A stretch of DNA of 64,000 nucleotides, from NCBI RefSeq assembly GCF_900141875.1, contig NZ_FQZE01000028.1, positions 1-64,000 on the forward strand. The letters run 5' to 3'. The stretch comes from Tangfeifania diversioriginum. GTDB taxonomy: Bacteria; Bacteroidota; Bacteroidia; Bacteroidales; Prolixibacteraceae. Shown piece after piece: positions 26,351 to 35,260 of the stretch. Numbering within the stretch: position 1 is the first letter of the stretch; every line of letters starts with the position of its first letter. A program made the translations under genes and the position numbers. The notes under the pieces were generated by a model. That model did not search any database. It saw nothing but the letters and a program-made list of their open reading frames with translations, and was not told where the DNA came from.

Positions 26351-27256
26351 ATGATTGTTCCACCTGCATTGAAAAAAGGAGATAAAATCCGCATCGTTTC
26401 ACCTGCCGGAAAGGTAAAGGAGAAATATGTTTTGCCAGCTGTTGACTGGCTGCGCAAACAGGGATACCGCGTAGAATTAGGGAATCATGTTTTTACCACT
26501 CATTACCAGTTTGCCGGAACCGATCATCAACGATTGGAAGATTTACAAACAGCACTCGACGACCCCGAAACTTCGGCCATAATTTGTTCTCGCGGTGGCT
26601 ACGGAACCGTGCGCATCATCAGCAAACTCAATTACGATAGATTACTGAAAAATCCAAAATGGGTTGTGGGTTTCAGTGACATCACCATTTTGCACACCTG
26701 CCTGAACAGCCAGGGAATTGCCACTATCCACGGAGCAATGCCGCGCTATTTTTTCGAAAAAAACGGGCAGCCCAACGAAAATTTAAAGTCGTTGATGCAA
26801 CTGCTCACCGGGGGCAGTGCCTCGTACAACATACCCGCAGCCAAAGGTGATCATCACGGCAAAACAACCGCTGAACTGGTGGGCGGAAATCTTTCCATTG
26901 TATCCAGCATGCAGGGAACCAGTTGTGAGTTGAATACCGATGGTAAAATTCTTTTTCTCGAAGATATCGATGAATACCTTTACCACACCGACCGAATGAT
27001 TCATCAACTGAAACTGAGCGGGAAACTCGACAACCTGGCAGGGCTGGTACTGGGAAATTTTACCGACATGAAAGACAACGAATCGCCTTTCGGTAAAACA
27101 GTCCATGAAATTATTGCCGAAGCAGTTGATGAATACGATTATCCTGTTTGTTACGATTTCCCGGCGGGCCACAACGGTAAAAACCTGGCCCTGCTTTTTG
27201 GCAAAAAATGGGAATTGGAAGTAACAGAAAAACAATCACAACTAAAACTACTTTGA
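26351..27256 (+). CDS. ldcA: Muramoyltetrapeptide LD-carboxypeptidase
   Basis: 301-aa serine peptidase of family S66, which removes the terminal D-Ala from murein tetrapeptides during peptidoglycan recycling. It starts with the family signature PPALKKGDKIRIVSPAG. The nucleophile Ser109 lies in VVGFSDIT, the Glu in LFLEDIDEYLYHTDRM and the His in FPAGHNGKN, so the Ser-Glu-His triad is complete. No signal peptide, consistent with action in the cytoplasm. Confidence 0.92.
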   Translation: MIVPPALKKGDKIRIVSPAGKVKEKYVLPAVDWLRKQGYRVELGNHVFTTHYQFAGTDHQRLEDLQTALDDPETSAIICSRGGYGTVRIISKLNYDRLLKNPKWVVGFSDITILHTCLNSQGIATIHGAMPRYFFEKNGQPNENLKSLMQLLTGGSASYNIPAAKGDHHGKTTAELVGGNLSIVSSMQGTSCELNTDGKILFLEDIDEYLYHTDRMIHQLKLSGKLDNLAGLVLGNFTDMKDNESPFGKTVHEIIAEAVDEYDYPVCYDFPAGHNGKNLALLFGKKWELEVTEKQSQLKLL

Positions 27257-27285
27257 ACTTTGAACCTTAAACTTTGAACTAAATA

Positions 27286-27648
27286 ATGGTTTCACAACGC
27301 GAAATAGGAGAACTGGCAGAATTGCATGCAAAAAACTATTTGCAAAGTCAGGGTTACGAAATCCGGGACACCAACTGGTACCACGGCCACCTTGAGCTGG
27401 ATATTATTGCCCGCGACGGCGATGAACTGGTAATTGTGGAAGTAAAATCGCGGAACGGACTGCGCTACGAACATCCCTCGGAAGCAGTTACCAATGCCAA
27501 AATGAAACGGATTGTGGAGGCTGCCGATGCCTATATTCTCGAAAAAGATCTGGAATATGAGACCCGGTTCGATGTGGTGACTGTCATTTTTTTTGGACAG
27601 GATTTTGAACTCGAGCATTTTAAAGATGCGTTTTATCCGACACTCTGA
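27286..27648 (+). CDS. YraN family (UPF0102) endonuclease-like protein
   Basis: 120-aa single-domain protein of the YraN/UPF0102 family, with a PD-(D/E)xK nuclease fold. The start GELAELHAKNYLQSQGYEI and the catalytic block HLELDIIARDGDELVIVEVKSR (Asp and EVK) are the family hallmarks. The biological role is still unclear; it is often placed near DNA-processing genes or rnhB. Here it follows ldcA by 29 nt on the same strand. Confidence 0.9.
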   Translation: MVSQREIGELAELHAKNYLQSQGYEIRDTNWYHGHLELDIIARDGDELVIVEVKSRNGLRYEHPSEAVTNAKMKRIVEAADAYILEKDLEYETRFDVVTVIFFGQDFELEHFKDAFYPTL

Positions 27649-27701
27649 AGTCATTTCCACACATTCTCAAAAAAATTCTATTTTTAAGAAAAATTTATCC
27701 A

Positions 27702-28058
27702 ATGAACATTGAAGAACTCAGGGAATATTGCATTGCCAAAAAAGGAGTAACCGAGGAGTTTCCTTTTGATGAAACCACACTGGTTTTTAAAGTAGCGGGA
27801 AAGATGTTCTGTTTAACCGACCTGGAAGACGATTTTCATGTGGCCCTGAAAAACCTTCCTGAAAAAAACATGGAGCTGCGTGAGCAGTTTCCGGCTGTAA
27901 AACCCGGCTACCATATGAACAAAAAGCACTGGAATACCATTGATATTGATGGTTCAATTCCTGATGATTTGATTTATGAATTCATTGACACATCCTATGA
28001 ACTGGTGGCAAAAAGCCTCCCCAAAAAGAAAAAAGAAGAGTTTAACTTAAATATTTGA
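27702..28058 (+). CDS. MmcQ/YjbR family protein
   Basis: 118-aa protein of the MmcQ/YjbR family. Visible features are the N-terminal EELREYCIAKKGVTEEFPFDETTLVFKV, the LKNLPEKNMELREQFPAVKPGYHMNKKHWNTI core and a C-terminal YELVAKSLPKK. The fold resembles the double-wing motif of DNA-binding proteins, but the function is not established. It ends 1 nt before the next gene's start codon, so it shares a transcript with the C1 peptidase. Confidence 0.88.
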   Translation: MNIEELREYCIAKKGVTEEFPFDETTLVFKVAGKMFCLTDLEDDFHVALKNLPEKNMELREQFPAVKPGYHMNKKHWNTIDIDGSIPDDLIYEFIDTSYELVAKSLPKKKKEEFNLNI

Positions 28059-28059
28059 C

Positions 28060-29139
28060 ATGAAAAATTTTGCATTGATATTCATTTCTCTGGTTTTAGT
28101 GGCAACCTCCGCACAAGCCACAAAAAAACCGGGTTCGTTTACCATTGAAAAAGAGTTGGGACACACCCCGGTAATCAGCCAGGGAAGCACCGGAACCTGC
28201 TGGAGTTTTGCCACCACCAGTTTCCTCGAGTCGGAAATTCTGCGAAAAGGTTTTCCACAAACCAATTTGTCGGAAATGTTTTTTGTGTATTACGCTTACA
28301 AAAACAAAGCAAAAAAATACCTGCTATACCATGGGAACAACAATTTCGGACAGGGCGGACAGGCTCACGATGTAATCGATGTGTTGCACGAACACGGCAT
28401 GATTTCGCAGGAAGCATTTCCGGGAAAAACCGACGACGGCCGATACCGCCATCGCGACCTGGTAAATGAACTTGAGACGGAGGTTGCTAACCTGAATAAA
28501 AAAAGAAAAAATTTTGACCTTGCCGGTTTAAAATCGTACGAATCAATACTGAAAGAACACATTGGCCGTGTGCCCAACAAGTTTAAGTCAGAAAAAGGCC
28601 GGCTTTCTCCTTTGAAATTCCGTGATGAATTTGAAATTGATCCGGACGATTACGTAGAGCTGACCTCTTATTCACATCACCCGTTTTACCAGCCTATTGT
28701 GCTGGAAATACCCGACAACTGGTCGCACGCACTTTATTACAACCTGCCCATCGATGATTTGATGGAAGTGATGTACAATTCTGTTGAAAACGGCTACACC
28801 TTTTGCTGGGACGGCGATACCAGCGAAAAAACATTTTCCCACAACAAAGGAACAGCCGATTTGCCTGAAAAGCAAAAAGGGAAAGTGGATCAGCTGCTTC
28901 GGCAGAAAACATTTTTTAACCGCTCCACCACCGACGATCATCTGATGCATGTTGTCGGCATCTCGAAAAACGATGAAGGCGAAACGGCTTTCTACACCAA
29001 AAATTCGTGGGGGCCGGAAAGCAACGATTTTGGCGGCTACCTGCACATGACCGAAGATTATGTGAAGCTGAAAACCATTGCCATTTTGGTGCACAAAGAT
29101 GCCATCCCGAGAAAAATTAAAAGAAAACTCAATTTATAA
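28060..29139 (+). CDS. Exported C1-family (bleomycin hydrolase-like) cysteine peptidase
   Basis: 359-aa papain-fold peptidase with a signal peptide (FALIFISLVLVATSAQA). The catalytic Cys is in QGSTGTCWSFATTSFLESE, the His in DDHLMHVVGIS and the Asn in FYTKNSWGPES, so all three catalytic residues are present. The arrangement and the C-terminal EDYVKLKTIAILVHKDAI match the PepC/bleomycin-hydrolase type (C1B), but unlike cytoplasmic PepC this one is exported. The last base of its stop codon is also the first base of the next gene's ATG. Confidence 0.88.
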   Translation: MKNFALIFISLVLVATSAQATKKPGSFTIEKELGHTPVISQGSTGTCWSFATTSFLESEILRKGFPQTNLSEMFFVYYAYKNKAKKYLLYHGNNNFGQGGQAHDVIDVLHEHGMISQEAFPGKTDDGRYRHRDLVNELETEVANLNKKRKNFDLAGLKSYESILKEHIGRVPNKFKSEKGRLSPLKFRDEFEIDPDDYVELTSYSHHPFYQPIVLEIPDNWSHALYYNLPIDDLMEVMYNSVENGYTFCWDGDTSEKTFSHNKGTADLPEKQKGKVDQLLRQKTFFNRSTTDDHLMHVVGISKNDEGETAFYTKNSWGPESNDFGGYLHMTEDYVKLKTIAILVHKDAIPRKIKRKLNL

Positions 29140-29360
29140 TGCAGGAATTTCAACTTAAAACAGAATATATTGAACTGCTCAAATTGCTCAAACGGCTTGG
29201 CTTTGCCGAAACCGGCGGCCATGCAAAAGTTTTGGTCGAGGAAGGCGAAATTTCCCTGAACGGACAACCAGAATTCAGGAAACGGGCAAAACTCCGCGAT
29301 GGTGACGAGGTGGAAATAATGGGTGAAAAAATTATTATCCGGGGAGCAGCAGAAAAATAA
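29139..29360 (+). CDS. S4-domain RNA-binding protein (YbcJ-like)
   Basis: 73-aa protein that is essentially one S4 RNA-binding domain: EYIELLKLLKRLGFAETGGHAKVLVEEGEISLNGQPEFRKRAKLRDGDEVE. It matches the small YbcJ/RlbA-type S4 proteins. The start codon overlaps the stop of the upstream peptidase by 1 bp. Binding of structured RNA is expected from the fold; a specific target is not known. Confidence 0.85.
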   Translation: MQEFQLKTEYIELLKLLKRLGFAETGGHAKVLVEEGEISLNGQPEFRKRAKLRDGDEVEIMGEKIIIRGAAEK

Positions 29361-29363
29361 AAT

Positions 29364-29882
29364 TTAATCAGTTAGAATAAACCTCCAGGGCTTGCTGGCC
29401 CAATGCTTCCCTGCGTAATCAACTCCCACTCGCGGTGCTGTTTTGTATTGTTCTTTGTTGTCTGCATCTTCAATCCAAATCCGGGTTGAATCAGCCAAAT
29501 CTTCCCCGTAAAACGATTTGTTGAGCTGAAGCTTTTTCCCTACTCTGCCCGGTCCGGGAACGCCTTCAATTCCGCGGACTAAAACGGCTGAAGCATCACC
29601 TTGTTTGCCGGTAACAATATTCAGCAGCCAGTGAATCCCGTAAACCAAATAAACATACACCAGCCCTCCTTCGCGGAACATCACTTCGGTGCGCGAGGTT
29701 TTCCCCCGGCTGGCGTGGCATGCCCGGTCGCCGTTGCCACTGTAAGCTTCCACCTCGGTTATGGCAAACCGCTCAATAGTTCCGTCACTGAATTTACGCA
29801 CGAGGATTTTTCCCAACATGTCAGGAGCTACCTGCAATACATCGCGCTGAAAAAATTCATTTGGCAGCCTGTTGTTTTTCAT
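29364..29882 (-). CDS. mpg: DNA-3-methyladenine glycosylase (AAG/Mpg type)
   Basis: 172-aa base-excision repair glycosylase of the AAG/MPG family. Features: FFQRDVLQVAPDMLGKILV at the N-terminus, the catalytic Glu in EVEAYSGNGDRACHA, the Tyr-rich VYVYLVYGIHWLLNIVTG segment and the GPGRVGKKLQLNK DNA-contact loop. It removes alkylated purines such as 3-methyladenine. The C-terminus WASKPWRFI is typical of the bacterial form. It converges on the S4 gene with 3 nt between the two stops. Confidence 0.9.
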   Translation of the reverse strand: MKNNRLPNEFFQRDVLQVAPDMLGKILVRKFSDGTIERFAITEVEAYSGNGDRACHASRGKTSRTEVMFREGGLVYVYLVYGIHWLLNIVTGKQGDASAVLVRGIEGVPGPGRVGKKLQLNKSFYGEDLADSTRIWIEDADNKEQYKTAPRVGVDYAGKHWASKPWRFILTD

Positions 29883-29910
29883 TAAAAAAATAATTTTTCA
29901 ATTCCACGGA

Positions 29911-32376
29911 TTATGCTGTTTTAGTTTTTCTTTTCCGAAACCGGGCAAATCCATATCCTGCTATGGCCAGAATCAACAAGATTGAACTGGCCAGCGAAAC
30001 TTTATTGCCCACATAATACGATTTTGGCTCAAACTTAAACTCAATGGTATGATTTCCGGCCGGAATTAGCATTGCCCTCAACACATAATTTACCCGGAAA
30101 TGAGGAACAGGCTCGCCATCGATAAAGGCGTTCCACCCATTTTCATAATAAATTTCGGAAAACACCGTGAATTGCTCACTGGCTGCAGTGTAGTCATATT
30201 TCAGATAATTGGGCTGGTATTCCGTGAGTTCAATATGGCCGTTGTTATCTTTGCTGAATGATTTTCCGGCCACGTAATCAGAAAACCGCTGATCGACAAT
30301 AGCTGTTTCTGCCGGGTCAAAATTTTCCATGGCTTTAATCTCATCATCAGCATTTCCCACCACCTTAAATTCGGGTACAAACCATGCATTTCCCAATGGC
30401 ATTGGGTTACGAACCGGCGCCTGGTTTAAATCGTAAATCACGTAGCGGGTATTGAGCATGTTTATTGCCGGAAGCTCCATGAAAACAGAATCCATGGCAG
30501 TTCCGCCCTGAAAACCACTTACCATTTGCTGAATTTCCGGCTGCAGGTGATGGTCGATCAGATCCTGGTAACGGCGCAGTTTGGCCGCGTGGTAACCTCC
30601 CACATTTTTATGGAAATACGAACTCCTTGCATCCTGAAAAGGATTCTGCAACGGCAGTACCCTAAAATACAAATCATCATCCTGGAGAATGGCCTGGTCG
30701 GCTGGCATTTGCTGAAACGGATTTTCAGCCTGCCTCTTCGGCACAAAATGATCGTTGTTCAGGTAGCGCTTATCCACAGCCCACAAGTCGATTAGAATTA
30801 AAATCCCGACTGCTGCTATCAATGGTGTAGTTTTAATTTTTTTGATGTGCCACAGGTAGATTGCTCCGGCTGCCAGTGCAATAAAAATAAATGAACGAAA
30901 TGCATCGGAACGCAACATATTTTTCCGGTCGGCAATCACACTGTCCATTAACCAGTCGGGGAAACGCATGGCATCGGTGGCATTGGTAAAATTACCTGAA
31001 ATGCCCGGCAAAATAGCCAGCAGCAACGAAAGTCCTCCGGCAATAATAACCGACCATTTCAGCCCGTTTAACCACTCTTTTTTATCCACTTTGCCCGAAA
31101 TGATATCGTTTAAGGCAATAAAACCGAGCAGCGGCATGGTAAACTCGGCAATAACAAGTGTCATACTTGGTGCCCTGAATTTATTGTAAAAAGGCAGATA
31201 ATCGAGCAAAAAGCTGGTGAGCCACATAATATTTCCGCCCCACGAAAGCACAATAGACAAGACCGTTGCCGATGCCAGCCACCATTTTATGGGACCTTTC
31301 ACTACAAATAATCCCAAAAGGAAAAGCAAAACCACAATTGCGCCCACGTAAACCGGCCCCGATGTGCCGGGTTGTTCGCCGTGATACATGCTGACAGCCT
31401 GAATGGTTTGTCGCGGATTTTGAACGTTCTGGCTTCTCAAAGCCTGAAAACTTTCGGAGTCAGTGCCGGGGTTAATCTGGCTGCCTCCTCCTTTAAAATT
31501 TGGGATGAGCAAGGTGAGGGTTTCATCAATCCCGTAGCTCCACTGCACCACGTAATCTTTGTCGAGACCGCTGGTTTTGTTCTCATTGTTGGAAGTCAGT
31601 TCCGACGGTCCGCGAATAGTATCTTTTGAATATTCCCAGGAAGTGTAGAGCCTTGAAAAATTCATTCCAATTGCCACAACAGCTCCTGCCAGCAAGAACA
31701 AAAAGGCTTTGAAAAATGAAGGCAAAGTTTTTTCACGAATGGCAAAAATCAATTCTACCAAACCATAAACAGCAATTAATAAAAATCCGTAGTAAGTTAT
31801 TTGCAGGTGCCCACTCAGTAGTTCAAACGAAAAAGCGGCTGCAAACAGCAGCGTTCCGGCAACAGGCTTCCCCCTGAAAGCAAGCAAAACCCCGGCAACA
31901 ACCGGTGCCAGCCAGGCAATGGCATTGGCTTTTGACATGTGTCCTGCCCCGAGAATTATCAAAAAATAGGATGAAAAAGCAAAAGCAATGGCACCGGCCA
32001 CGCTTAGCCAGCGGTTAATTTTTAAACTTCTTAATAAAATGAAAAAACCAATAAGGTACAGTATCAGAAATGAGGCAGTAGAAAAAACCTGCCGAATGGG
32101 CCTTGAAATATAACGGGATAAATTGCCGGGATAGATTACCGAAATCATGTAACCGGGCATTCCGCTAAACATACTGTTGGTCCAAATGGCTTCTTCGCCG
32201 GTTTCTTCACGGTAATCGGCCAGTTCTTTTGCCATGCCCTTGTGGTGTTCAATGTCGGGCATTTGCAGAACCTTTCCTTCAATCAGGGGCGACAGGTACG
32301 CATAGGCCAAAACAATAAAGAACAGAATTATTCCCAGGGTTACTAAAATATTGCGGGAGCCGGTCATTTTTGCCAT
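29911..32376 (-). CDS. YfhO family membrane protein
   Basis: 821-aa polytopic membrane protein of the YfhO family, with about a dozen hydrophobic segments in the first 550 residues and a C-terminal globular domain. A final membrane helix (SLASSILLILAIAGYGF) is followed by a basic tail. The N-terminal loop DYREETGEEAIWTNSMFSGMPGY and the C-terminal YYENGWNAFIDGEPVPHFRVNYVLRAMLIPAGNH are characteristic of Bacteroidota members. YfhO proteins are thought to be GT-C-type glycosyltransferases acting on wall or lipid-linked substrates, but the reaction in this phylum is unproven. It lies 28 nt upstream of the glycosylase gene on the opposite side of its start. Confidence 0.88.
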   Translation of the reverse strand: MAKMTGSRNILVTLGIILFFIVLAYAYLSPLIEGKVLQMPDIEHHKGMAKELADYREETGEEAIWTNSMFSGMPGYMISVIYPGNLSRYISRPIRQVFSTASFLILYLIGFFILLRSLKINRWLSVAGAIAFAFSSYFLIILGAGHMSKANAIAWLAPVVAGVLLAFRGKPVAGTLLFAAAFSFELLSGHLQITYYGFLLIAVYGLVELIFAIREKTLPSFFKAFLFLLAGAVVAIGMNFSRLYTSWEYSKDTIRGPSELTSNNENKTSGLDKDYVVQWSYGIDETLTLLIPNFKGGGSQINPGTDSESFQALRSQNVQNPRQTIQAVSMYHGEQPGTSGPVYVGAIVVLLFLLGLFVVKGPIKWWLASATVLSIVLSWGGNIMWLTSFLLDYLPFYNKFRAPSMTLVIAEFTMPLLGFIALNDIISGKVDKKEWLNGLKWSVIIAGGLSLLLAILPGISGNFTNATDAMRFPDWLMDSVIADRKNMLRSDAFRSFIFIALAAGAIYLWHIKKIKTTPLIAAVGILILIDLWAVDKRYLNNDHFVPKRQAENPFQQMPADQAILQDDDLYFRVLPLQNPFQDARSSYFHKNVGGYHAAKLRRYQDLIDHHLQPEIQQMVSGFQGGTAMDSVFMELPAINMLNTRYVIYDLNQAPVRNPMPLGNAWFVPEFKVVGNADDEIKAMENFDPAETAIVDQRFSDYVAGKSFSKDNNGHIELTEYQPNYLKYDYTAASEQFTVFSEIYYENGWNAFIDGEPVPHFRVNYVLRAMLIPAGNHTIEFKFEPKSYYVGNKVSLASSILLILAIAGYGFARFRKRKTKTA

Positions 32377-32545
32377 AACAAACGAGTTTTCTTGTATTTC
32401 TTAATCTGAACAAAAATAGATATTAACCTGAACTATTCATAAATTTTCAAAAAAATGAAAAAAATGGAGATTAGACTTTGGGAATTTTGAATCCGATTCC
32501 AATAAAATGAATTGAAATCAGGAATGCGGCAGATGAAAATAAAAA

Positions 32546-32580
32546 AGGGCTTTGAAAAAAATCAAAACCCTCTTTTTTTG
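32546..32580 (-). terminator. Intrinsic terminator after the Ni-superoxide dismutase gene
   Basis: AGGGCTTTGA (32546-32555) pairs with TCAAAACCCT (32562-32571) with one mismatch. T runs flank both sides, so it can serve the minus-strand sod transcript (stop at 32596) and possibly both directions. Confidence 0.6.
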
Positions 32581-32595
32581 GTAGATTATGAAAAA

Positions 32596-33081
32596 TTAAT
32601 GATCGTGACTATGAAAATACAGGTTTTCAAAATTATGAACTTTTGCACGCAGCGTGTCAATTACATCTAAATCCGTAGATTGCTTGCTCTTCATGGCAAA
32701 TACCAGGATATGGTGAAGTGTTTCAAGCTGTTTCTGATACTTCTTGTAAGCTTCTTCATTATTTGCTTCAACAGGTTTAATCCGCTGGTGAAGGAAATAC
32801 TGGCTCACAATGTCCTGGATTTTTTTGGCGTGCTCTTCTTTATTCACCACCCAGCGAACCAGCTGGTTATAATCCGGGTTTTCCTGTTCCGACAGCTCGT
32901 TAATCATATTCATCGATTTTTCCACTGTCTCAATATGTTCGTAGATCAGAGCAACGCGCACGGAGTCGCCATAAATTCCACAAGGTATTTCGCAATGCGC
33001 TTTCGATTCAAATGCTGAAAAACTCAGCACACTTATAAATAGTGCCGTTGTTAGAAGTTTTGATATTTTTTTCATACTCAT
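32596..33081 (-). CDS. sodN: Exported nickel superoxide dismutase
   Basis: 161-aa Ni-SOD. A signal peptide (LLTTALFISVLSFSAFESKA) ends exactly before HCEIPCGIYGD, the nickel-hook motif HCxxPCGxYxD; cleavage after SKA would expose the His1, Cys2 and Cys6 that bind nickel. The rest is the four-helix bundle with conserved NKEEHAKKIQDIVSQYF. In Streptomyces a dedicated peptidase unmasks His1; here signal peptidase I could do both export and maturation, placing the enzyme in the periplasm (inference). No sodX-like peptidase is adjacent. ATG 33075 is an alternative start. Confidence 0.9.
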   Translation of the reverse strand: MSMKKISKLLTTALFISVLSFSAFESKAHCEIPCGIYGDSVRVALIYEHIETVEKSMNMINELSEQENPDYNQLVRWVVNKEEHAKKIQDIVSQYFLHQRIKPVEANNEEAYKKYQKQLETLHHILVFAMKSKQSTDLDVIDTLRAKVHNFENLYFHSHDH

Positions 33082-33496
33082 TTAAATTTATTGTTTCTGT
33101 GTACATAACAATGAACCCCGCATTTGGTTTGGAAATATTTTAGGTGGTAAAAACCGGCCTGCCAGATACACCAACTATTGAAAATTGTATTTACATTTTA
33201 ACACAATCCCAGATTGCCCTTAAAACACTAATAATCAATCCGTTTACTCACATCAACTTTCATAAAAAATTTTCAGTGTTGAATTTTATTACAGTGCTTA
33301 ATTTTTATACACTGCAATCAATGACCTGAATACAAACACATTAACCATATTTCCTGAAGCGGGTGTATATATTTTCAACAATAATTTATGTTTAACCAAA
33401 AGGCTAAAACCACACAAGACGCTCATTATAAATATCTTACAACAATTGGCACTTTGTTTGAATTACTCCAAACAAAAAAAACGAAATTGAAAACAA
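33082..33496. other. Intergenic region between sodN and the NrfD-GcvH operon
   Basis: A 415-bp A+T-rich spacer between divergent genes. It must hold both promoters, but I find only partial -7 matches (for example TATATTTT at 33368-33375) and no convincing -33 partner. A 61-codon frame at 33144-33329 has no family resemblance and no gene-like start region. No RNA or terminator seen. Confidence 0.5.
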
Positions 33497-35215
33497 ATGA
33501 AATTTTTAAAAACTAATATCAGCATCATGAAAAATTTATTATCCACTCTGTCAGCGTTATCGTTTTTACTTTTCTTCACTGTTGCATCAGGCAGCATAGC
33601 AAACGACAACAACCCCGGCGAACAACAAGCTTCTGCCAAAAAGCAAAACCTTGAAATTGTATGCTCTCCCGAATTAATGTCAGTTACATCAAACTGGGTG
33701 CACAACTTCAGATCATCGCACCCCGATGTGGAAATTGTGGTTAATGAAAGCACAGATGAGATGGCGGTTGAAAATGGCAAACTCTATTTTTTAACCGGAG
33801 ACCAAAAGGAAAAGATTCAAAACAACTCGTTATGGGAAATAACCATTGGCCACGATGTAATTGTACCCATTATCAATTCAAACAATCCATTAAAGGATAA
33901 ACTTTTTGAAAAAGGAATTACACCAGCTTGTTTTTCAAATATTGTTTCTGAAAACGGGAATTGGTCAGAAATAATTGGAGAGGGTGACAATTCAGCCTTC
34001 CGGTGTTATCTGCTTGACCATCCGCAGGTAATTTCAAAAGTTTCTGCGTGTGCCAAAATCAGCCCTTCCAATATCAGCGCACAAAAAGTAACTACTGTTG
34101 AAAACCTGATTTCGGCCATTCAGAATGATGAATCGGCTGTTGGTTTCTGCCGGTTGATTGATGTTATAGATGCTGATAAAAATTCATTTGCATCAAACAT
34201 CAGCATTCTTCCGTTTGATAAAAACCAGAACGGCAGAATAGATGGCTTTGAAAAAATTTACAGCAGCCCCAAAGATTTGAGCAGAGGCGTTTGGATTGGC
34301 AAATATCCCAAAGAGCTTAGTGGTGAAATTTATGCTGCAGCAGCTTTTAAACCAACCGAAGGTGCAGCCCATGATTTTTTGGAGTGGGCAATTACCGACG
34401 GGCAGGAAGCTTTGGCAGAATCAGGATTCAGCAATCTGTCAAGTGTTGAAAAAACGGCAGGGTTGCTTGCCATGCGCAGTTCCGTTTCACAATCAGGCGG
34501 TGCAGAAAATGCTTCAGGAATATCGTCAGGCTGGAGATATATTTTAGGGATGTTGGCAGTAATTTTACTAATTGTGGCACTTGTCCGTACCAATGTAAAA
34601 AACACAAAAACCCCCGGCGAAACAAGGGAAGCACCACAGGCTGCATTAAACGAAAACTCAATTCTGGTTCCGGGTGGTTTGTTTTACGACAAAACCCACA
34701 CCTGGGCATTTATGGAAGAAAACGGGCAGGTTAAAATTGGCATCAACGATTTTCTGCAACATGTAACCGGTAAAGTAACCCAGCTAAAAATGAAGGCTGC
34801 CGGCCAAAAAATTCGCAAAGGCGAAAAAATTCTCACGCTTATGCACAAGGGAAAACAGCTTTCAATTTATTCCCCTGTAACCGGAGTAATAAAACAGCAG
34901 AATGAAGAGTTACTCACCAATCCTTCACAGCTTAATTCAGCTCCCTATACCAATGGATGGGTTTATCAAATTGAACCCGCAAACTGGGTCAGGGAAATCA
35001 GTTTCATGTTCATGGCCGATAGATTCAGAGACTGGATGAAAGATGAATTTACCCGGCTCAAAGATTTTATGGCCATTGTGGTTAATGCCAGCCAGTTGAA
35101 GCTGGCCCAGCCTGTTTTGCAGGATGGAGGAGAACTTACCGACAATGTACTGGCCAACCTTGATCCGGAAGTTTGGGAAGAATTTCAGAATCAGTTTATC
35201 GACACCTCAAAATAA
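33497..35215 (+). CDS. PstS-like periplasmic domain tethered to a GcvH-like domain
   Basis: 572-aa two-part membrane protein. After a signal peptide (about 11-33), residues 50-310 resemble PstS-type solute-binding proteins (LEIVCSPELMSVTSNWVHNF, HDVIVPIINSNNPL, ESAVGFCRLIDV), with an EF-hand-like loop DKNQNGRIDGFE at 241-252. One membrane helix (about 346-364) ends in RTNVKNTK, putting the C-terminus in the cytoplasm. Residues 395-492 follow GcvH without gaps (FYDKTHTWAF, YSPVTGVI, NSAPYTNGWVYQI), but the lipoyl Lys position is Gly452 between two Lys. A C-terminal extension with LKDFMAI and LQDGGEL is shared with the last gene of the operon. ATG 33527 is an equally good start. Ligand and role unknown. 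Confidence 0.75.
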   Translation: MKFLKTNISIMKNLLSTLSALSFLLFFTVASGSIANDNNPGEQQASAKKQNLEIVCSPELMSVTSNWVHNFRSSHPDVEIVVNESTDEMAVENGKLYFLTGDQKEKIQNNSLWEITIGHDVIVPIINSNNPLKDKLFEKGITPACFSNIVSENGNWSEIIGEGDNSAFRCYLLDHPQVISKVSACAKISPSNISAQKVTTVENLISAIQNDESAVGFCRLIDVIDADKNSFASNISILPFDKNQNGRIDGFEKIYSSPKDLSRGVWIGKYPKELSGEIYAAAAFKPTEGAAHDFLEWAITDGQEALAESGFSNLSSVEKTAGLLAMRSSVSQSGGAENASGISSGWRYILGMLAVILLIVALVRTNVKNTKTPGETREAPQAALNENSILVPGGLFYDKTHTWAFMEENGQVKIGINDFLQHVTGKVTQLKMKAAGQKIRKGEKILTLMHKGKQLSIYSPVTGVIKQQNEELLTNPSQLNSAPYTNGWVYQIEPANWVREISFMFMADRFRDWMKDEFTRLKDFMAIVVNASQLKLAQPVLQDGGELTDNVLANLDPEVWEEFQNQFIDTSK

Positions 35216-35260
35216 AAACGAAATCTAAACCTTAATTACTACTAAATAAAAAATAAAATT

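Noticed and set aside
33144-33329. Small gene of 61 codons between sodN and the NrfD-GcvH operon.
   Set aside because: A+T-rich composition, no family resemblance and no start-region signal; likely chance.
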